DNA of 64,000 bases from assembly GCA_963555705.1 (NCBI GenBank), contig OY743180.1, forward strand, positions 39,030,129-39,094,128, given 5' to 3'. Shown in pieces: positions 22,330 to 35,000 of the stretch. Position 1 is the first letter of the stretch. The number at the start of each line of letters is the position of its first letter. The position numbers and the translations under genes were made by a program. Source of the stretch: Ligustrum vulgare. Its lineage: Eukaryota; Streptophyta; Magnoliopsida; Lamiales; Oleaceae. The notes under the pieces are model-generated. The model was not told the DNA's origin. It saw nothing but the letters and a program-made list of their open reading frames with translations, and ran no database searches.

Positions 22330-23629
22330 TGTATATTGAAATTCCTCTCTCGAATTTAAATTAATTCTACCTAAATAAGTCAACCATATATCTCTACAGA
22401 GGGTCTGAATTATTCCTTCTGTAGATGCATAACATACAAGAATTCACATATGACCGCGATAATAACAAGAGTATATATCTGTCTCTTGTCCAATTACCTG
22501 TTTATTACTTTGATCTAAGTTATTAACTAACATCTTGGATTATGGAAATAACTCATTAAATCATGAATAAGTGGTCAATTCATTCACACATTAAACACAA
22601 TAATAAATCAATACATGGAACGAATCATTAAAACAATGAAATATGGAATTAAAATAATAAATTAGGCTACATCGTTCATCCAAACGTGGAAAATTAGTTA
22701 CACATCATGATTAAATAAAATAAACAATAAAAGTACGCATTCATGGAAAATAACATAAAAGAATTGAGAGCTTGCACCAAGTATCAATTCTTCATGAGTT
22801 CTTCCAATCCCGCGCTCTTGCTTTGCTCCAATCTCCATGAATTTCATGTGAAAAGCTCAATTCAATGATGTTTTTAGGTGAGGCAAAAGTCTGATTTTCA
22901 TGCCAAGAGGTTGTATTTATAGTTGGAGAATAGACCTAGTCGAGAAAGGAAAGCAACTTGTCAAACCCATAGGCGAGTCTTTTTTGGTATCTGTACAGCG
23001 TTCAATATTTCGATCATATCTTTTTTTCTTATCCGATTGAGGTAATTCAAAATGCATTAGAAAGAGAGCTTAAAGGGATACAATTCTTCCTGAAATAGGA
23101 TTTTCCTAATTCGAACGTTTACGTCCCCAAAATTTGATCTCAATGTCCGACTAGAAATCTGTCCAGAATCTTGTGCAATTGGAATCAGTTTTATGATAAT
23201 ATTCTTATCGTATTCCATTCCTTTTTTACTTCTACTTGCGTCCAATTGACTTCTAAAAATCCTCAAAGTATAGTCTTGTCATTCAAATCAATCATTCGAT
23301 ATTTTGCAAGTTGGTCTCTCGTGTTTAATTTGCTCTTCAGTCCTTTCAAATTCCAATTGCAACAATATAATCCTCATACTTTGGATTTATTCACTTTGCT
23401 CCGCAAGTATTTGAATTTCCCAATTGATGTCATTAACCTCTCAATTGTTCAATTTAGCTCCAATCATCATCCAATTGTGCATTTTCCAATCAATTGCTTC
23501 ATTATCATACTTTTGGGATATTTTTTGTAATGTAATCAATTAATTACAATTTAAATAGCATTTATTCTAAAATGACAATAAAATATTCTAATTTTGACAT
23601 ATAAATAAGTGTTTAAAATCCCCTTATCA
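22330..23629 (-). mobile_element. Gypsy-type LTR (probable solo), minus orientation
   Basis: The right end reads on the minus strand TGATAAGGGGATTTTAAACACTTATT, close to the TGATAAGTG...CACTTATTT start shared by the Athila-like LTRs at 26867, 53581 and 54413. A TATAAATAC box (reverse complement of about 22912-22920) lies in the middle. The sequence to the right is coding-like rather than a polypurine tract, so the LTR probably stands alone. The left boundary is approximate. Confidence 0.5.
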
Positions 23630-23649
23630 GCTCACTCATAGCCCTACAA

Positions 23650-24620
23650 AAGCATTATTTGGTAAAGCTCGGTTTTTAAATATGCTATAACTTTCTTTCA
23701 ACATTCTTATTTACGATCCCACTCTGTTTTCTATCTCTTTGCATTTTTGGGCGTCTGACTTCAATTCCTTCATTTTTCCTCTTGGTCCTATATCCATCAC
23801 TCTTAGGGATGCTAGTGCATTGACAAACCTCCCTCCATTAGGCACCACTATCTCACCTGCCATGATAGTCACTAAATAGCCTTCTGCAATGGATAGGCAA
23901 TTTTTTTAATTCGTATAAACAACTCATGGACATTCGAAGTAAAATTGGTGATGAGCTTACTCATGAGAGAGTTTCTTTTATTCGCTATTTGCTATTCAAA
24001 TTCATCATTTGTGTCCCTAGCATTAAGCCTTCAATTGGATATTTTCCCATCTCCGTCGAGTTTGCTTATGGGAAACCACTGAACTTATACTCATTTATAT
24101 TAGCTGCTTTACATTGAGGAATGGGCATCCTTCAAAACTAGCTTAAGTCTGACGCTACAGGCAATGGCTTAGGGTCTCTTTGGCTTGCCCAACTATGGAT
24201 TAGTACTTATTTTCCTTTATTTGGCTCACATCAAATAATCACTTGTCCAGGCAATTGCTACGGGTTAGCAATAAATTGTCTTGGCCCTATAGACCATTCG
24301 ACGGGGGATATTTTCTCTTATTTTCACACACTCTCTGGTTTGCCTTTTTTTTTTTTTTTCCAATCCCCTTACATCAAATTTCTACTTATGTCCAGATTCC
24401 TTGAATTCCTAGCGAAACATGATCTGTTTCGTCTATCTGGACTCAATTCCTGGTCGTTAGGGAACTTTTTAATGAATTGATTATTGGCAACAATGACAAA
24501 GCAAAAGTTAAAATCTATGCTCCTCAATTTTGTGCTTATCAATTTGGGCTCGGTTAGGCATGACCAATTTCACCTTTGCATCTCCAAATTAAACCAAAAG
24601 AATTGGATTATTCTAAGGGA
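23650..24620 (+). pseudogene. Plant mobile domain (PMD) protein pseudogene
   Basis: Three frames together give the order of the plant mobile domain: DPTLFSISLHFWASDFNSF, then FPLGPISITLRDASALTNLP, PLGTTISPAMIV, DIRSKIGDELTHERVSFI, RYLLFKFIICVPS, VEFAYGKPLNLYSFILAALH, GSLWLAQLWISTYFPLF and later KVKIYAPQFCAYQFGL. The TL.D..L.LPP.G and LW..QLW...YFP signatures are typical. Frameshifts near 23870 and 24115 and stops after 24470 break it. PMD proteins are nuclear; some (MAIL1/MAIN) act in transposon silencing, and the domain is also carried by transposons, so host or transposon origin is open. Confidence 0.66.
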
Positions 24621-24747
24621 AAATAATATATTTGGGATCTTGAGCAATGTTATTATTCTTTCTTTTATCTACAATTTTATGCGCAGTAATTGTATGATAT
24701 TTTGTGGCTCGCTTTTAGATTCGAAAATTAACAACTAGTTAGACATA

Positions 24748-24801
24748 TATTCGTCGTCGTCGTCGTCATCATCATCATCATCATCATTATTATTATTATT
24801 C
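24748..24801. repeat. Graded trinucleotide microsatellite
   Basis: A run of CGT triplets changes to CAT triplets and then to TAT/ATT triplets without interruption. Confidence 0.9.
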
Positions 24802-24879
24802 TTTCTTTTATCTACAATTATATTTCACCTTATTTCAATTAATTTATTTGTTTCGATTGTTTCTCCTCGGGTCTTTTTA

Positions 24880-26866
24880 TGCAAAGTTTGAGACAATATG
24901 ATCTTATAGAAGCTGATTCAAAAATTGAATGTGCAATCTATTATAGGCAAAGAGAAGTATAATAAGCATAAAACAAGAAAAATCAAATATAGTAAGACAT
25001 GGCCAATGCACATAATAAGCATGTGGTGTAACCTAGTAATTCTTGTGATAATAGGTTTGATTATCATGTTTGATTCATAATTTAGTCAACTTGGTTTGAT
25101 TTCATGAATAAAATATTAAGGTTGATCTAGTGACATATAGCATGCAAGGACTAGGCCCCAAACACCTATGTCACCAATTTCATCATTTTCTTTTCCGGTC
25201 TAACAACATCCATTTGATCCAGATTTTGTATATCTTATTGAACAAGCTATAATGTTTCATATGCTTTGATATGACTATGGAAAATTTAAATTTTTCATTA
25301 TATTTTTCGATGGTGAAAAGCCTTGGTCACATCAGTTTTAAAAGTTTAAGTTAGCCTAATTTTAAAAGTGTGGGTGTTTATTTTGCATTAAGGTGGCATT
25401 ATTAAGTTAAAAAAATCTATATTCTATAATTGCAAGAAAAATGGCACGAAAAAACACAACTCAAATATGAAAAGGGAAAGAAAAGGCTAGGTCGTCTAAA
25501 CGACATTGGCAGGGGACGATTCAGACGAAAACATTGAGTCCATAGACAAAATGTGTTGTACGATACATCTTATGGACATGCTTGCTTCCTATGATGATAT
25601 TTTGTTTGAAATAAATATTTCTTTACGTAGTATACTGGACAACACTTGAACTTGTACTTTTACTAAATTGCTTATCCATGTTAGATTTTATGAACTAAGT
25701 GCACAACTAATATTGAATTATCACTTGTGTGGGAAAATGGATTGCATATGTGGGGTAATTTACTTATGGAATATGATCTAGGATTGACCAAATGTTCGCC
25801 TACCTTTACTATAGTAATCATGACCTTTAACATAGGAACCAAACTACTTTCGAGGAGTTCGGGGTGGAAAGATTAGGACAAGTAGGTATAGAAGTTTGAT
25901 GGTCTAAAGTTGATTAATTGTACCTTTGGTTGAAGAGGTTTTAGTGAGCGAGTCTAAAACAGCACTAGCTACTTATTAATATTCTTTTTATTCTTTGTAG
26001 CCTTAGTACCTCGAGCAATTAAACACTTAAGGGTCTCGTAAAACTTGGTGCTCTATGGTCATTTGACTTGGAAGATATTGAACAAAAGCTCGCTAGCTAC
26101 ATGGGTCACTAAAAGGCTTAACGGTGAGAGAAATTATGAATAAGACAACATTATATCTTACACTGTTCTTTGTAGCCTTATTGACTCGAGAAATTAAGCC
26201 TTTAAGGGTCTCTTAAAACTTGGTTCCTTATAGAAATCTACTTGGAAGTCATCGACCCAAAGCTAACTATAGAGATCACTTTGAAAGCTTAATGAGAAAA
26301 TTCTTGCACATAAGATGAGAAAAATAATACTCCACCAAAAAAAAAAAAAAAAAAAAAACAGTTAGATGAAATGTTTGGTATAAACTTTGAGGAAAGAACT
26401 ATAGAAGTGAGGAGTGTAAAATTGGGAACTACCTATCATCATTCTTTTATGCAGATTTATATCTGACTCTTGTCATCTTGTGTGGAAAAATTCATTAAAC
26501 AGGTCAATTGAAACCACATATGTTAGAAATTCATCCGGATTAGAGAGAAAAGCATAAGGAGTGATCATACATAAGAGACGCGAAAAAAGAAAAAGTCATT
26601 TTTTGACCACATGGGAACTAGGTTTTGAAACTTATAGGCAACACTATGTTTGTTGTGTTCTTATATGAGTATACTTTTGGTGTTGACTATTCATACTCAC
26701 ACATGAGAAGTATGGCATCAAATAAGTAAAAATGATTTTGTTATCCTTTTTGAAATCTTCTAAAGTGTGTTTTTGTTCAAACCTAAGACATAAAGTGAAA
26801 TCAATGATGAATCTTGTTTTAGTTTTATTTTCTTCGAGGAAAACAAACGCTCTTGTTTGAGGCATT
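24880..26866 (+). mobile_element. Athila-like gypsy internal region, 3' non-coding part
   Basis: The phrases CTCGAG(C/A)AATTAA..C(T)TTAAGGGTCTC..AAAACTTGGT and GCTTAA.G(G)TGAGA occur twice (25985-26130 and 26160-26300) and again at 57905-58200 in the internal region of the element beginning at 54413. The end, ACAAACGCTCTTGTTTGAGGCAT, precedes an LTR start as a degenerate polypurine region. No gag or pol frame remains; this is the non-coding 3' portion typical of non-autonomous or decayed members. Confidence 0.55.
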
Positions 26867-28103
26867 TGATAAGTGCATTTTGTGCACTTATTTGGGCTCT
26901 AAACTAAGCAGTTGATTTGCCATTTTATAGTTTTATACTTAATTCATTGCATATTGTTTATATTTCAATTACCAACCCAAGTTTGAGACATTGGATGAAT
27001 TAGAGAGAATAAGCCCAATTAAATGCATTACAGACTCATTTTTATTCCACGGAAGTGAAGGACAAGGATCAAAAATCAATCTAGAACTAAATTGAAGAAA
27101 ATCAAGAGTTGAAGGACTAAAATGAAACAATCGAGAAATGAAGGACGTGTTGTGAAATAAAATTGGAGGAACAAAAGGCGACAGATAAAAATTATCTCCA
27201 AGCAACCGCCAAAGAATAACTTGTCAAGGTAAAAATCAATGGAAGAAATCCAAAACGTCGCCTAGCTTTGGTCCAAGCGATCGCTCGAAGCAAACGGGCC
27301 CAAAAGCTTTTGCAACACGAACTCTACTATATTTTGTTAGGCTTGAACTCGATTCTCTTGAGATTATAAATACCAGATGGCATGAAAATAAAAAGAAGAA
27401 CATCAATGCCTACTTTGGGATAAAAGAACAAGATAACTTCAATATTTGCATCAAGATTTCATCCAACGAAGAATCAAAGTCTTATTTACAAGCAATGAAA
27501 ATTAAATAATTCTTGTTGTTTTATTCCAATTATGATGCTAGGATAAATTCTCAATTGTGTTGGGACCATGTTGAAGTATTTATTTTAGATTATAATTTAT
27601 GATTTTTGTTTGAAATAAATACAATTTGTTGATTTTGAGCAATTAATATTATTTCTATGTGTGTAGAAATTGTATGATATTTTATGATTTGTTTTCAAAT
27701 TCAGAAGACTGAAAAATAGTTAATCAAATATTAATTGTCATAAAATCAGATAGGAGGTAGAAATATACCTCTATACTTTATGTGATTCCAAGTTGTTCAT
27801 AAATCCATTAATACTTTCTTAGGGACCGTTTTGCTACAAATTAATTTGCCAAACTAATACACTAAAAGACAACAAATTTAATTTACACAATTTTTCAAAT
27901 CACTTTTTAACCATCCATATTTTCTTTCTGCAATTACACAATTTTCCAAACCAATTTTTAACCCCACATCTTACCTAGAAAACACAAATAAATCAACAAA
28001 ATAATATTAATTCTTCCTCCAAGCCGCCGAACGGTGCCTAAATGTTCACATTCATCATTGAGATATAGGTAGGTCATATATAGAAATATGTTTAATTCTA
28101 CGC

Positions 28104-28205
<102 letters not shown>

Positions 28206-29298
28206 AAATTTGAAACATTGATATTCATTATTGAGAAATTAATTTCAATCAAATTATTCAGAGTAATACAATAGAATAAATTTGAATTCTAGATCTTTGC
28301 AGTACATTCACACATTTAATCAAAAGAATCCTTCAAAAGTATTTACAATTTTAATTTTTAGCCATACCTATTTTAATTATATAGTTTAATTTTATTTTAT
28401 AAACATCAATCTTGAGTTTACATGTTTCAGTTAAGGCTAGACAATAAATGTAACACCCCAAGTTTCAAAACCTTAAACCTAGGCGTGTTAACTTCCATTC
28501 ACATTAAATGCGGAATTTAAAACGTTTAAACATTAAAATGCGGAAAACAAATCATTTAAAAACTTCAACCTTTTCATTTTCTATTTTAAAATCTTATAGA
28601 AATTTCGACAGAGTCTCCTCTATAAATTGGACTTAACCAACCTGTAGAGGGACATCAAAACCATTTTACAACATAAACTCAACTCAAATAGAAATCCAAT
28701 ATTCAACATACAACCCCAATTCTACTTCAAACTCCAACATCACCACATTATTTCAAACTCAATCCCCAAACTCCTCAGCACAACATTTCGTATCAATAAG
28801 CTTCAATTAAATGCAATAAGTGATAATATAACCAATATTAGAAATTCCATAACTAATTTAAAACTAATCTCAACCAAACAATTATCAACATAAAATGAAT
28901 GAATTAAGAAATAATTAATTATAAACTTAATTAACTTCAAAATTTAACTTTATTTTCTTTAAAAACTTGAAGCGGTGTAGCCTGAGTCTGTCACCAAGTG
29001 CTCTCCTCGGATCACCTAACTTTCATCACCTGAAATGTTGGGGAGGGATTGGGGTGAGCTAAAGCTTAGTAAGTAAACTTTATGCATGAATGCATGCTTA
29101 TGACATGAAATGCTTTAAACTTTGAAATATGTATCCCCATTCACTTTAACCTTTCAAAACTTTCAAACTTTTCAAGCTTTCACTTGACATTTCAAAACTT
29201 TTACTTCATTCCATCGTGAGCTCACTTGGTGTAACTTCTAGTCAATCAGATAACAGTGGGCCATTCTTATTTGGAACCAGATTAAATGCGCATTTCCA

Positions 29299-29396
29299 CC
29301 GCAAAGCGGTTTAACATTCACTTTCCCACCGCAAAGCGGCTCATTCATTCATTCCACCGCAAAGCGGCTCATTACATTCATTCCACCGCAAAGCGG
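29299..29396. repeat. Four-copy hairpin array (CCGCAAAGCGG) in the solo LTR
   Basis: CCGCAAAGCGG begins at 29299, 29329, 29357 and 29386 (spacings 30, 28, 29), each within a TTCCACCGCAAAGCGGCTCA-like unit. Each copy is a CCGC/GCGG stem with an AAA loop. It is a degenerate tandem array, not CRISPR. Confidence 0.88.
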
Positions 29397-30230
29397 CTCA
29401 TTACATTCGGGTACGCGGGTCCCCCGCGCCCCATTTCCCACTCGGACCTTTCATGACATAGAAGTACACCCATTCTTTCAAAAACTTGGGATACATAATT
29501 TTTGACAAAATTGCACTTTGACACATTCCTTTCATTAAAACATTTGACTTTTCCATTTCGATGCCAATGCATGCTTGATGATGCAATGACATGTAACGTG
29601 CATGCTTGAACATTTCCTTGACTACACATAATTGCATATGGTAGACCAAAAGCATTAAAATTCCGTAATTAACACGAATGTCAATTAAGCACATTAATTC
29701 CACATTAACATTCAACTTTGATGAAAGTAGGGGGAAGTTTACTTACTTGACGTCCTTAGCATTTACCGTTATCTGGATTTGCAAGTGGAGGAACCTCGAC
29801 TGCCCGTGTCGTCAATGTACCAAAATCCTAATTGTATATTCATTTAATAAAATATACTTTTAGTTGACAATTAAATGCGTTATACATTTTAAGGCTCAAT
29901 CAAACATTAACTGAAATTAAAACTTCAATTTAACTCACATGTGATCTTGAGCCATGACTAATGCACATAATATTATATTCAAAACGAGGGATCCAATTAC
30001 ATGCACTTACGAATTCTTTATCATTCATTTATTCAAATTTAAGTTGAAATATTTAACTCTAGAATCAAACAAAACCTCATAACCTTAATTTCAAATGTTG
30101 AAAATAAACATTTATAATTTGAAGTTTAAAGTAAAATTTCAAACAGAGTATCATAATCTTAACTCTATATTTTTTTTTAAAAATCAGAATTTCAGCATGT
30201 AAGTCAATACATTAGATCCATCTATAAACA

Positions 30231-30235
<5 letters not shown>

Positions 30236-30310
<75 letters not shown>
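30236..30310. repeat. (TA)n microsatellite
   Basis: About 75 bases of uninterrupted TA repeat within the solo LTR. Confidence 0.97.
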
Positions 30311-30313
<3 letters not shown>

Positions 30314-31337
30314 CCCCAATCTGAGTTTAAAAATTTTGAAATTAGAAATTAAACCAAAAATCTGAATTTATACACCTTCACAAAAATCTCTCAATTTTCG
30401 AAAATCACCATTCCTAAATCAAGAACGAAACTAAACATTCCAATTACACTAATTAGTTCATAAATTTCGAATCTGAAAAATGATCTACAGACTAAAATTC
30501 TGAAATTATACATGGGTTCATATATATACACCAATATATACTTAAAACTTCATATATACATACAACAATATATATACATGCTTGTGTGTGGGTGAAAGGG
30601 TGCGAAAGTGTGTGCGTGTGTTCGGGTTCCGTGTGTGCAGCGCGCTCAAGGGGAAAGGGGGAGGAGAAAAGGTAGAGAGGGCTTTTACCGCTGGCGGGGT
30701 GGTGATCGGCGTCGCCGGCGCCACGAACGGGAGTGAGGCGAGAGAGGGACAGGTGAGCGAGAGAGCGAGAGTGAGGCCGAGCGGGTGAGAGAGTCGTGAG
30801 TGAGGGAGAGGTATAATGAGGGTTTAGGTTTAATTTTAATCTTTTGAAATTTGCAATTTGGTCCCTCAAGTCCCCTCCTTTGCAATTCAGTCCCTTAGCT
30901 CCTATAAATTGGTAATTTTAGTCCACGACCCTCAAATAAATTTTCAAAGTGTCACCAAACTTTTCTCAACTTCAATTTAATGCAATAAAATAGAAAATAG
31001 CATGTTTAGGGAGTAAAACAATTAATCACATAAATTACACGTAAACTATTAAAATAAACAATTTAGAAACTTTTAATTGGTACATTGATCGAGACGGCAT
31101 CCAAGTCCTTCCACTGCAAAATAATTCAAATTATCGACATTAAAAAATATCATTAAATTTAGAATTTATAACATTAACATAATTATTACGTGAAATTTAA
31201 GGATACACGAAAAATGAAAAGCGGTCTTACAATAAATAAATAAATTATCGAAATCTATGGGAGAATGATACACGGACTGAAAATCCACTTTATTATTTAT
31301 TCAATTCGTACACCTGCGGTAGGATGAACCAGCAACA

Positions 31338-31664
31338 CCCATTAAGCGCTATTTTTATATTAATTATTGGGCTTGACATTGATCAATGATATTTTTACGA
31401 CACTTTAAATAGGGCTGCGTATGTCTTGATTATTTTACGTAGGTTGAAGATGTCCTCCAAATTTTGATTTTTCCTTTCAAAAGTATGACTTGCCTATACC
31501 ACCCCACCCATACTCAACTATTAATACTTCAAACTCAACTATGAATACTTTAACTCCTTCATTAGTTTAATCACAAAATCAGTTTTAGAGCTAACAATGA
31601 TATCGAGAGGATTGTATGATATTTCCAAATTTATTGAGTTCCTTTACTTTATTTTGCTTTTCTT
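31338..31664. other. Intergenic AT-rich interval
   Basis: I see no gene or repeat structure between the Athila-like LTR end and the copia LTR start. Confidence 0.4.
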
Positions 31665-32053
31665 TGTTAAGTGAAGATTATACAAATTTGAGACTTGAAT
31701 AAATTCTGAATATTCTCGATAATTTACAAGATGAGCTAACAATACATTATATAGGAAGAAGAGAACTTTCTACACAACTAATCTAAGTTGTACAAGTGTT
31801 AAAGCAATCTAATGGCTAATCATAAAATATGGATTGAGCTGATTCCATTTAATTGAGAGTTGCACCGGCACTACTGAGGAAAACACGTGAATAGTGAACT
31901 TCAGCAAATATAAAGACAATAAAAGTGTTGCTTGCATAAATGATAAAAACTTAATCTTATGGTATTACGTTTTTATCATTTTAGCCTTTGTAAGTTGATC
32001 ATCCTACTTCTGGTTCTTTGCATTCTGGTCCTTGGTTGTTCTTACTCTTAACA
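31665..32053 (-). mobile_element. 3' LTR of older copia element (389 bp)
   Basis: Plus-strand ends TGTTAAGTGAAG and CTTAACA form the inverted pair TGTTAAG/CTTAACA. On the minus strand GGTTTGAGGGGGAG (32054-32067) precedes TGTTAAGAG, a polypurine tract next to the LTR start. The other LTR is at 36981-37253; over about 205 alignable bases I count some 16 differences, so this insertion is several times older than the 12058 element. Confidence 0.88.
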
Positions 32054-35000
32054 CTCCCCCTCAAACCAGGCAGTATGGTAGTAACGCCTAGTTTGTTCTT
32101 GAGTTCATGAAACCCGGAGTGATTTAATCCTTTTGTCATGGTATCTGGGATCTGATCACTGGAAGGAACATATTTAATCTCCATCTTCTTCTCTCCAATT
32201 CTGTCTCTTAAAAAATGTAGGTCAATTTTCACGTGTTTTGTTATGGCGTGAAAGACTGGGTTTATTGCCAGCGTATTAGCACTCTGATTGTCACACCACA
32301 CCACAAGATTTCCTTGAACTTGAATATTTAGTTCTCCTAACAAGGACTCAATCCAAATTATTTTTGAGGTCGCTAGAGCTAAGGCTTTATATTCAGATTT
32401 TGTACTTGATCTTGCCACTACACTTTGTTTCTTTGAACACCAAGCAACCAGAGTATCACCCAGGTAAACATAGTAAGCTGTGGTTGACCTCCTGTCATCA
32501 GAGCAGGATGCCCAATCTGCATCTGTATGTGCATTTATGTTTAGTGTATCACTGGGTTTAATCCAAAGTCCATGCTTCAATGTTCCAGTCAAGTATCTGA
32601 AAATATGTTTTAGAGCTTGCCAGTGTGTTGATGTCGGGGCTTGTAGGATCTGACTTACTTTGTTAACGGAGTATGCAAGATTAGGTCTTCTATAGGCTAG
32701 GTACTGTAGACTTCCCACTGCACTTCTGTAGATTGAGATGTACTTTAAAGGATCTCCTTTGTCTTTGGATAGTGTCTTCAGAACAATACTAGGAGTAGGG
32801 CAAGGCTTGAGATTTTTGAGGTTGTATTTCCCTAGTAAATCCCTGATGTATTTTTCCTAGGAGAAGTAAATTCCTGCCTCATGCTTTATTACCTCAACTC
32901 TTAAGAAATAGTGCAGTTCCCTCATGTCTTTCAGTTGGAATTTGGTATTCAGTTCCTCTATGAACATATGCATCAGCTTGTTATTGTTACCAATTACAAC
33001 TACATCATCAACATATACAAGTGCAAGCATCAAATTTTTCTTATCTCTATAGAAGAATAAGGACGTATCTGATTTGGATTGATTGAAACCTCTGCCTAGT
33101 AAAGTAGTTCATAGTTTCTCATGCCATGCCCTTGAGGCTTGCTTAAGCCCATATAGTGTCTTGTTCAGTTTATGGACAAATCAGGTTTGCTAGACACTTA
33201 TAAACCTACAGGCTATGCCATGAAAACATCCTCTTCCAAGTCTCCATTTAGAAATGCATTATTTATATCAATTTGCCTCAATTTCCATCCATTTCACACA
33301 TTAATTGTGAGGATAATTCTAAGTGTAGATGGTTTAATCACTGGACTAAAGCTCTTAAAATAATCTATACCTGGATTTTGATGAAAATCCTTTGCCACTA
33401 GTCTAGCCTTGTGTCTTTGTATAGATCCATCAACGTTTTGTTTGAGTTTGAAGACACATTTGTTTCCCACAATATTTTAGTTGCTTGAGTAGGGAACAAG
33501 AATTCATGTGTTGTTCATAAGTGCTTGATATTCCTCCAACGTTGCTTGTTTCCGTTTGTCATTTTGTAGAGCTTCTGTCAAGCTTTTGGGTTCTGAGGCT
33601 TCTGGTGATTGTGCAGTAGAAGTGGTAAAGAGAGCTTTATGTTTGAAGATACCTACCTTAGCTCTGGTAATCATAGGGTGCTCAGCATGATGAGGGATTA
33701 TCATATGATCATCATGGCCTTCTCCATCAGCACCTTGTGCTACCTCAGTATCAGCAGACTCAATATTGCTGTTATCAATAGCTTCAAAACCATGTTGAGT
33801 TGAATTATTGTTGTTGGTGGTGAAATCATGCATATTCTTCCCCCTCAAACTCAAACTCAGACCCAAGACAAGAGGAGGTGGAGTTTTCTGGTTGAGAGGT
33901 AGAGGGATATGTATCAGCCGGTTGTGGGAAAGAAAGTGAGGGATCTAAGTAAGGTAGTTAGGAAGATGGATGAATGAATGATAACAGGCTCAGAGTGCTG
34001 TTTGGTGGTTAGAAAACCTGTAGAGAAAGGGAAGACACTTTCATCAAAGGTAACATGCCTAGAAATTCAAATTTTCCCAGAAGATGATAAACACTTAAAA
34101 CCTTTGTGAGATGAGCTGTAGCCTAGAAAAACACATTTGGTGGAGTGAAAATTGAACTTATGTGATTGATAAGGTCGTAAGTTTGGATAGAAGGTACATC
34201 CAAACACTTTGAGATTGGAGTAGTCAACTTTGGAGTGGAATAATGTTGTAAAAGGATTATTCATATGAAGGATTGGTGTTGGTAATCTGTTGATCAAATA
34301 AGTGGCAGTGGAAAAGGCTTCCCACCAGTAGTGAAGAGGAACTTTTTCCTGAGCCAAAAGAGCTAGTCCCATCTCTATTACATGGCGATGTTTTCTTTCA
34401 ATTCTCCCATTTTGAGCAGAAGTACGGGGACAAGAGAATCTGTGTTCAATTCCATGAAGGTTGGTGATAGAAGAGAGGCTGAGATATTCCACTCCCCCAT
34501 CAGATTGCAGAATTTTAATTTTACTGTCTAGTTTAGTTTCAACTAATGTTTGAATTGAGAGAAGATGTGAGAGCAATCAGATTTCTTTGACATGGGATAA
34601 ATCCAGGTAAAACAGCTATAGTCATCAAGGAATAAAATATAGTATTTGAAGTGAGATGTGGACTGGATGGTAGTAGGACCCCATATATCAGTGTGAATAA
34701 GATCTAAAGGTGCTTTAGCATGCGAGAGTGATCTGGAATAGGGGAGGGATTGTGCTTTCCCAAGTTGTCAAGCCTCACAAAAGTTAAGAGTGTTTTCATT
34801 AAAGGAAATATTATAGGATTGCATAATTTGAGACATGTTCTGTAGACTTGGATGTCCCAGCCTTCGATACCACATATTAATGGTAGTGGAACATCTTTTT
34901 ACAGACACAAAACTCATAGACTGACTTAAGGACTAACTTCTAGAGACATTGTTTTTATTGGACTCATTCTGGCAAACCAGAGCTTTAGACTTAGTTGGCT

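Larger units (their letters stand above)
28449..31231 (-). mobile_element. Solo LTR, chromovirus (Tekay/Del-like), 2783 bp
   Basis: Ends are TGTAACACCCC and GGTCTTACA (inverted TGTAA/TTACA), flanked by perfect 5-bp duplications ATAAA at 28444-28448 and 31232-31236. Read on the minus strand it ends CTTGGGGTGTTACA, the usual 3' end of Tekay/Del-type LTRs, and contains GGGACTGAATTGCAAA and GGGACCAAATTGCAAA phrases upstream of a CT-rich leader (30700-30880). The unusual 2.8-kb length also fits that lineage. It carries a (TA)n tract at 30236-30310 and a hairpin array at 29299-29396. No internal region remains. Confidence 0.85.

Noticed and set aside
22330..24620. PMD region as internal domain of the LTR at 22330-23629
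   Set aside because: No polypurine tract or primer-binding site joins them, and the PMD frame runs on the opposite strand to the LTR orientation.
29299..29396. Short repeats at about 29-bp period resembling a CRISPR array
   Set aside because: The units are nearly identical throughout with no unique spacers, the context is a plant LTR, and plants have no CRISPR loci. It is a tandem repeat.
30492..30885. Arg/Ser/Leu-rich frames with GC-rich composition
   Set aside because: They fall inside the solo LTR (28449-31231) and represent its CT-rich leader; overlapping frames on both strands show no domain.
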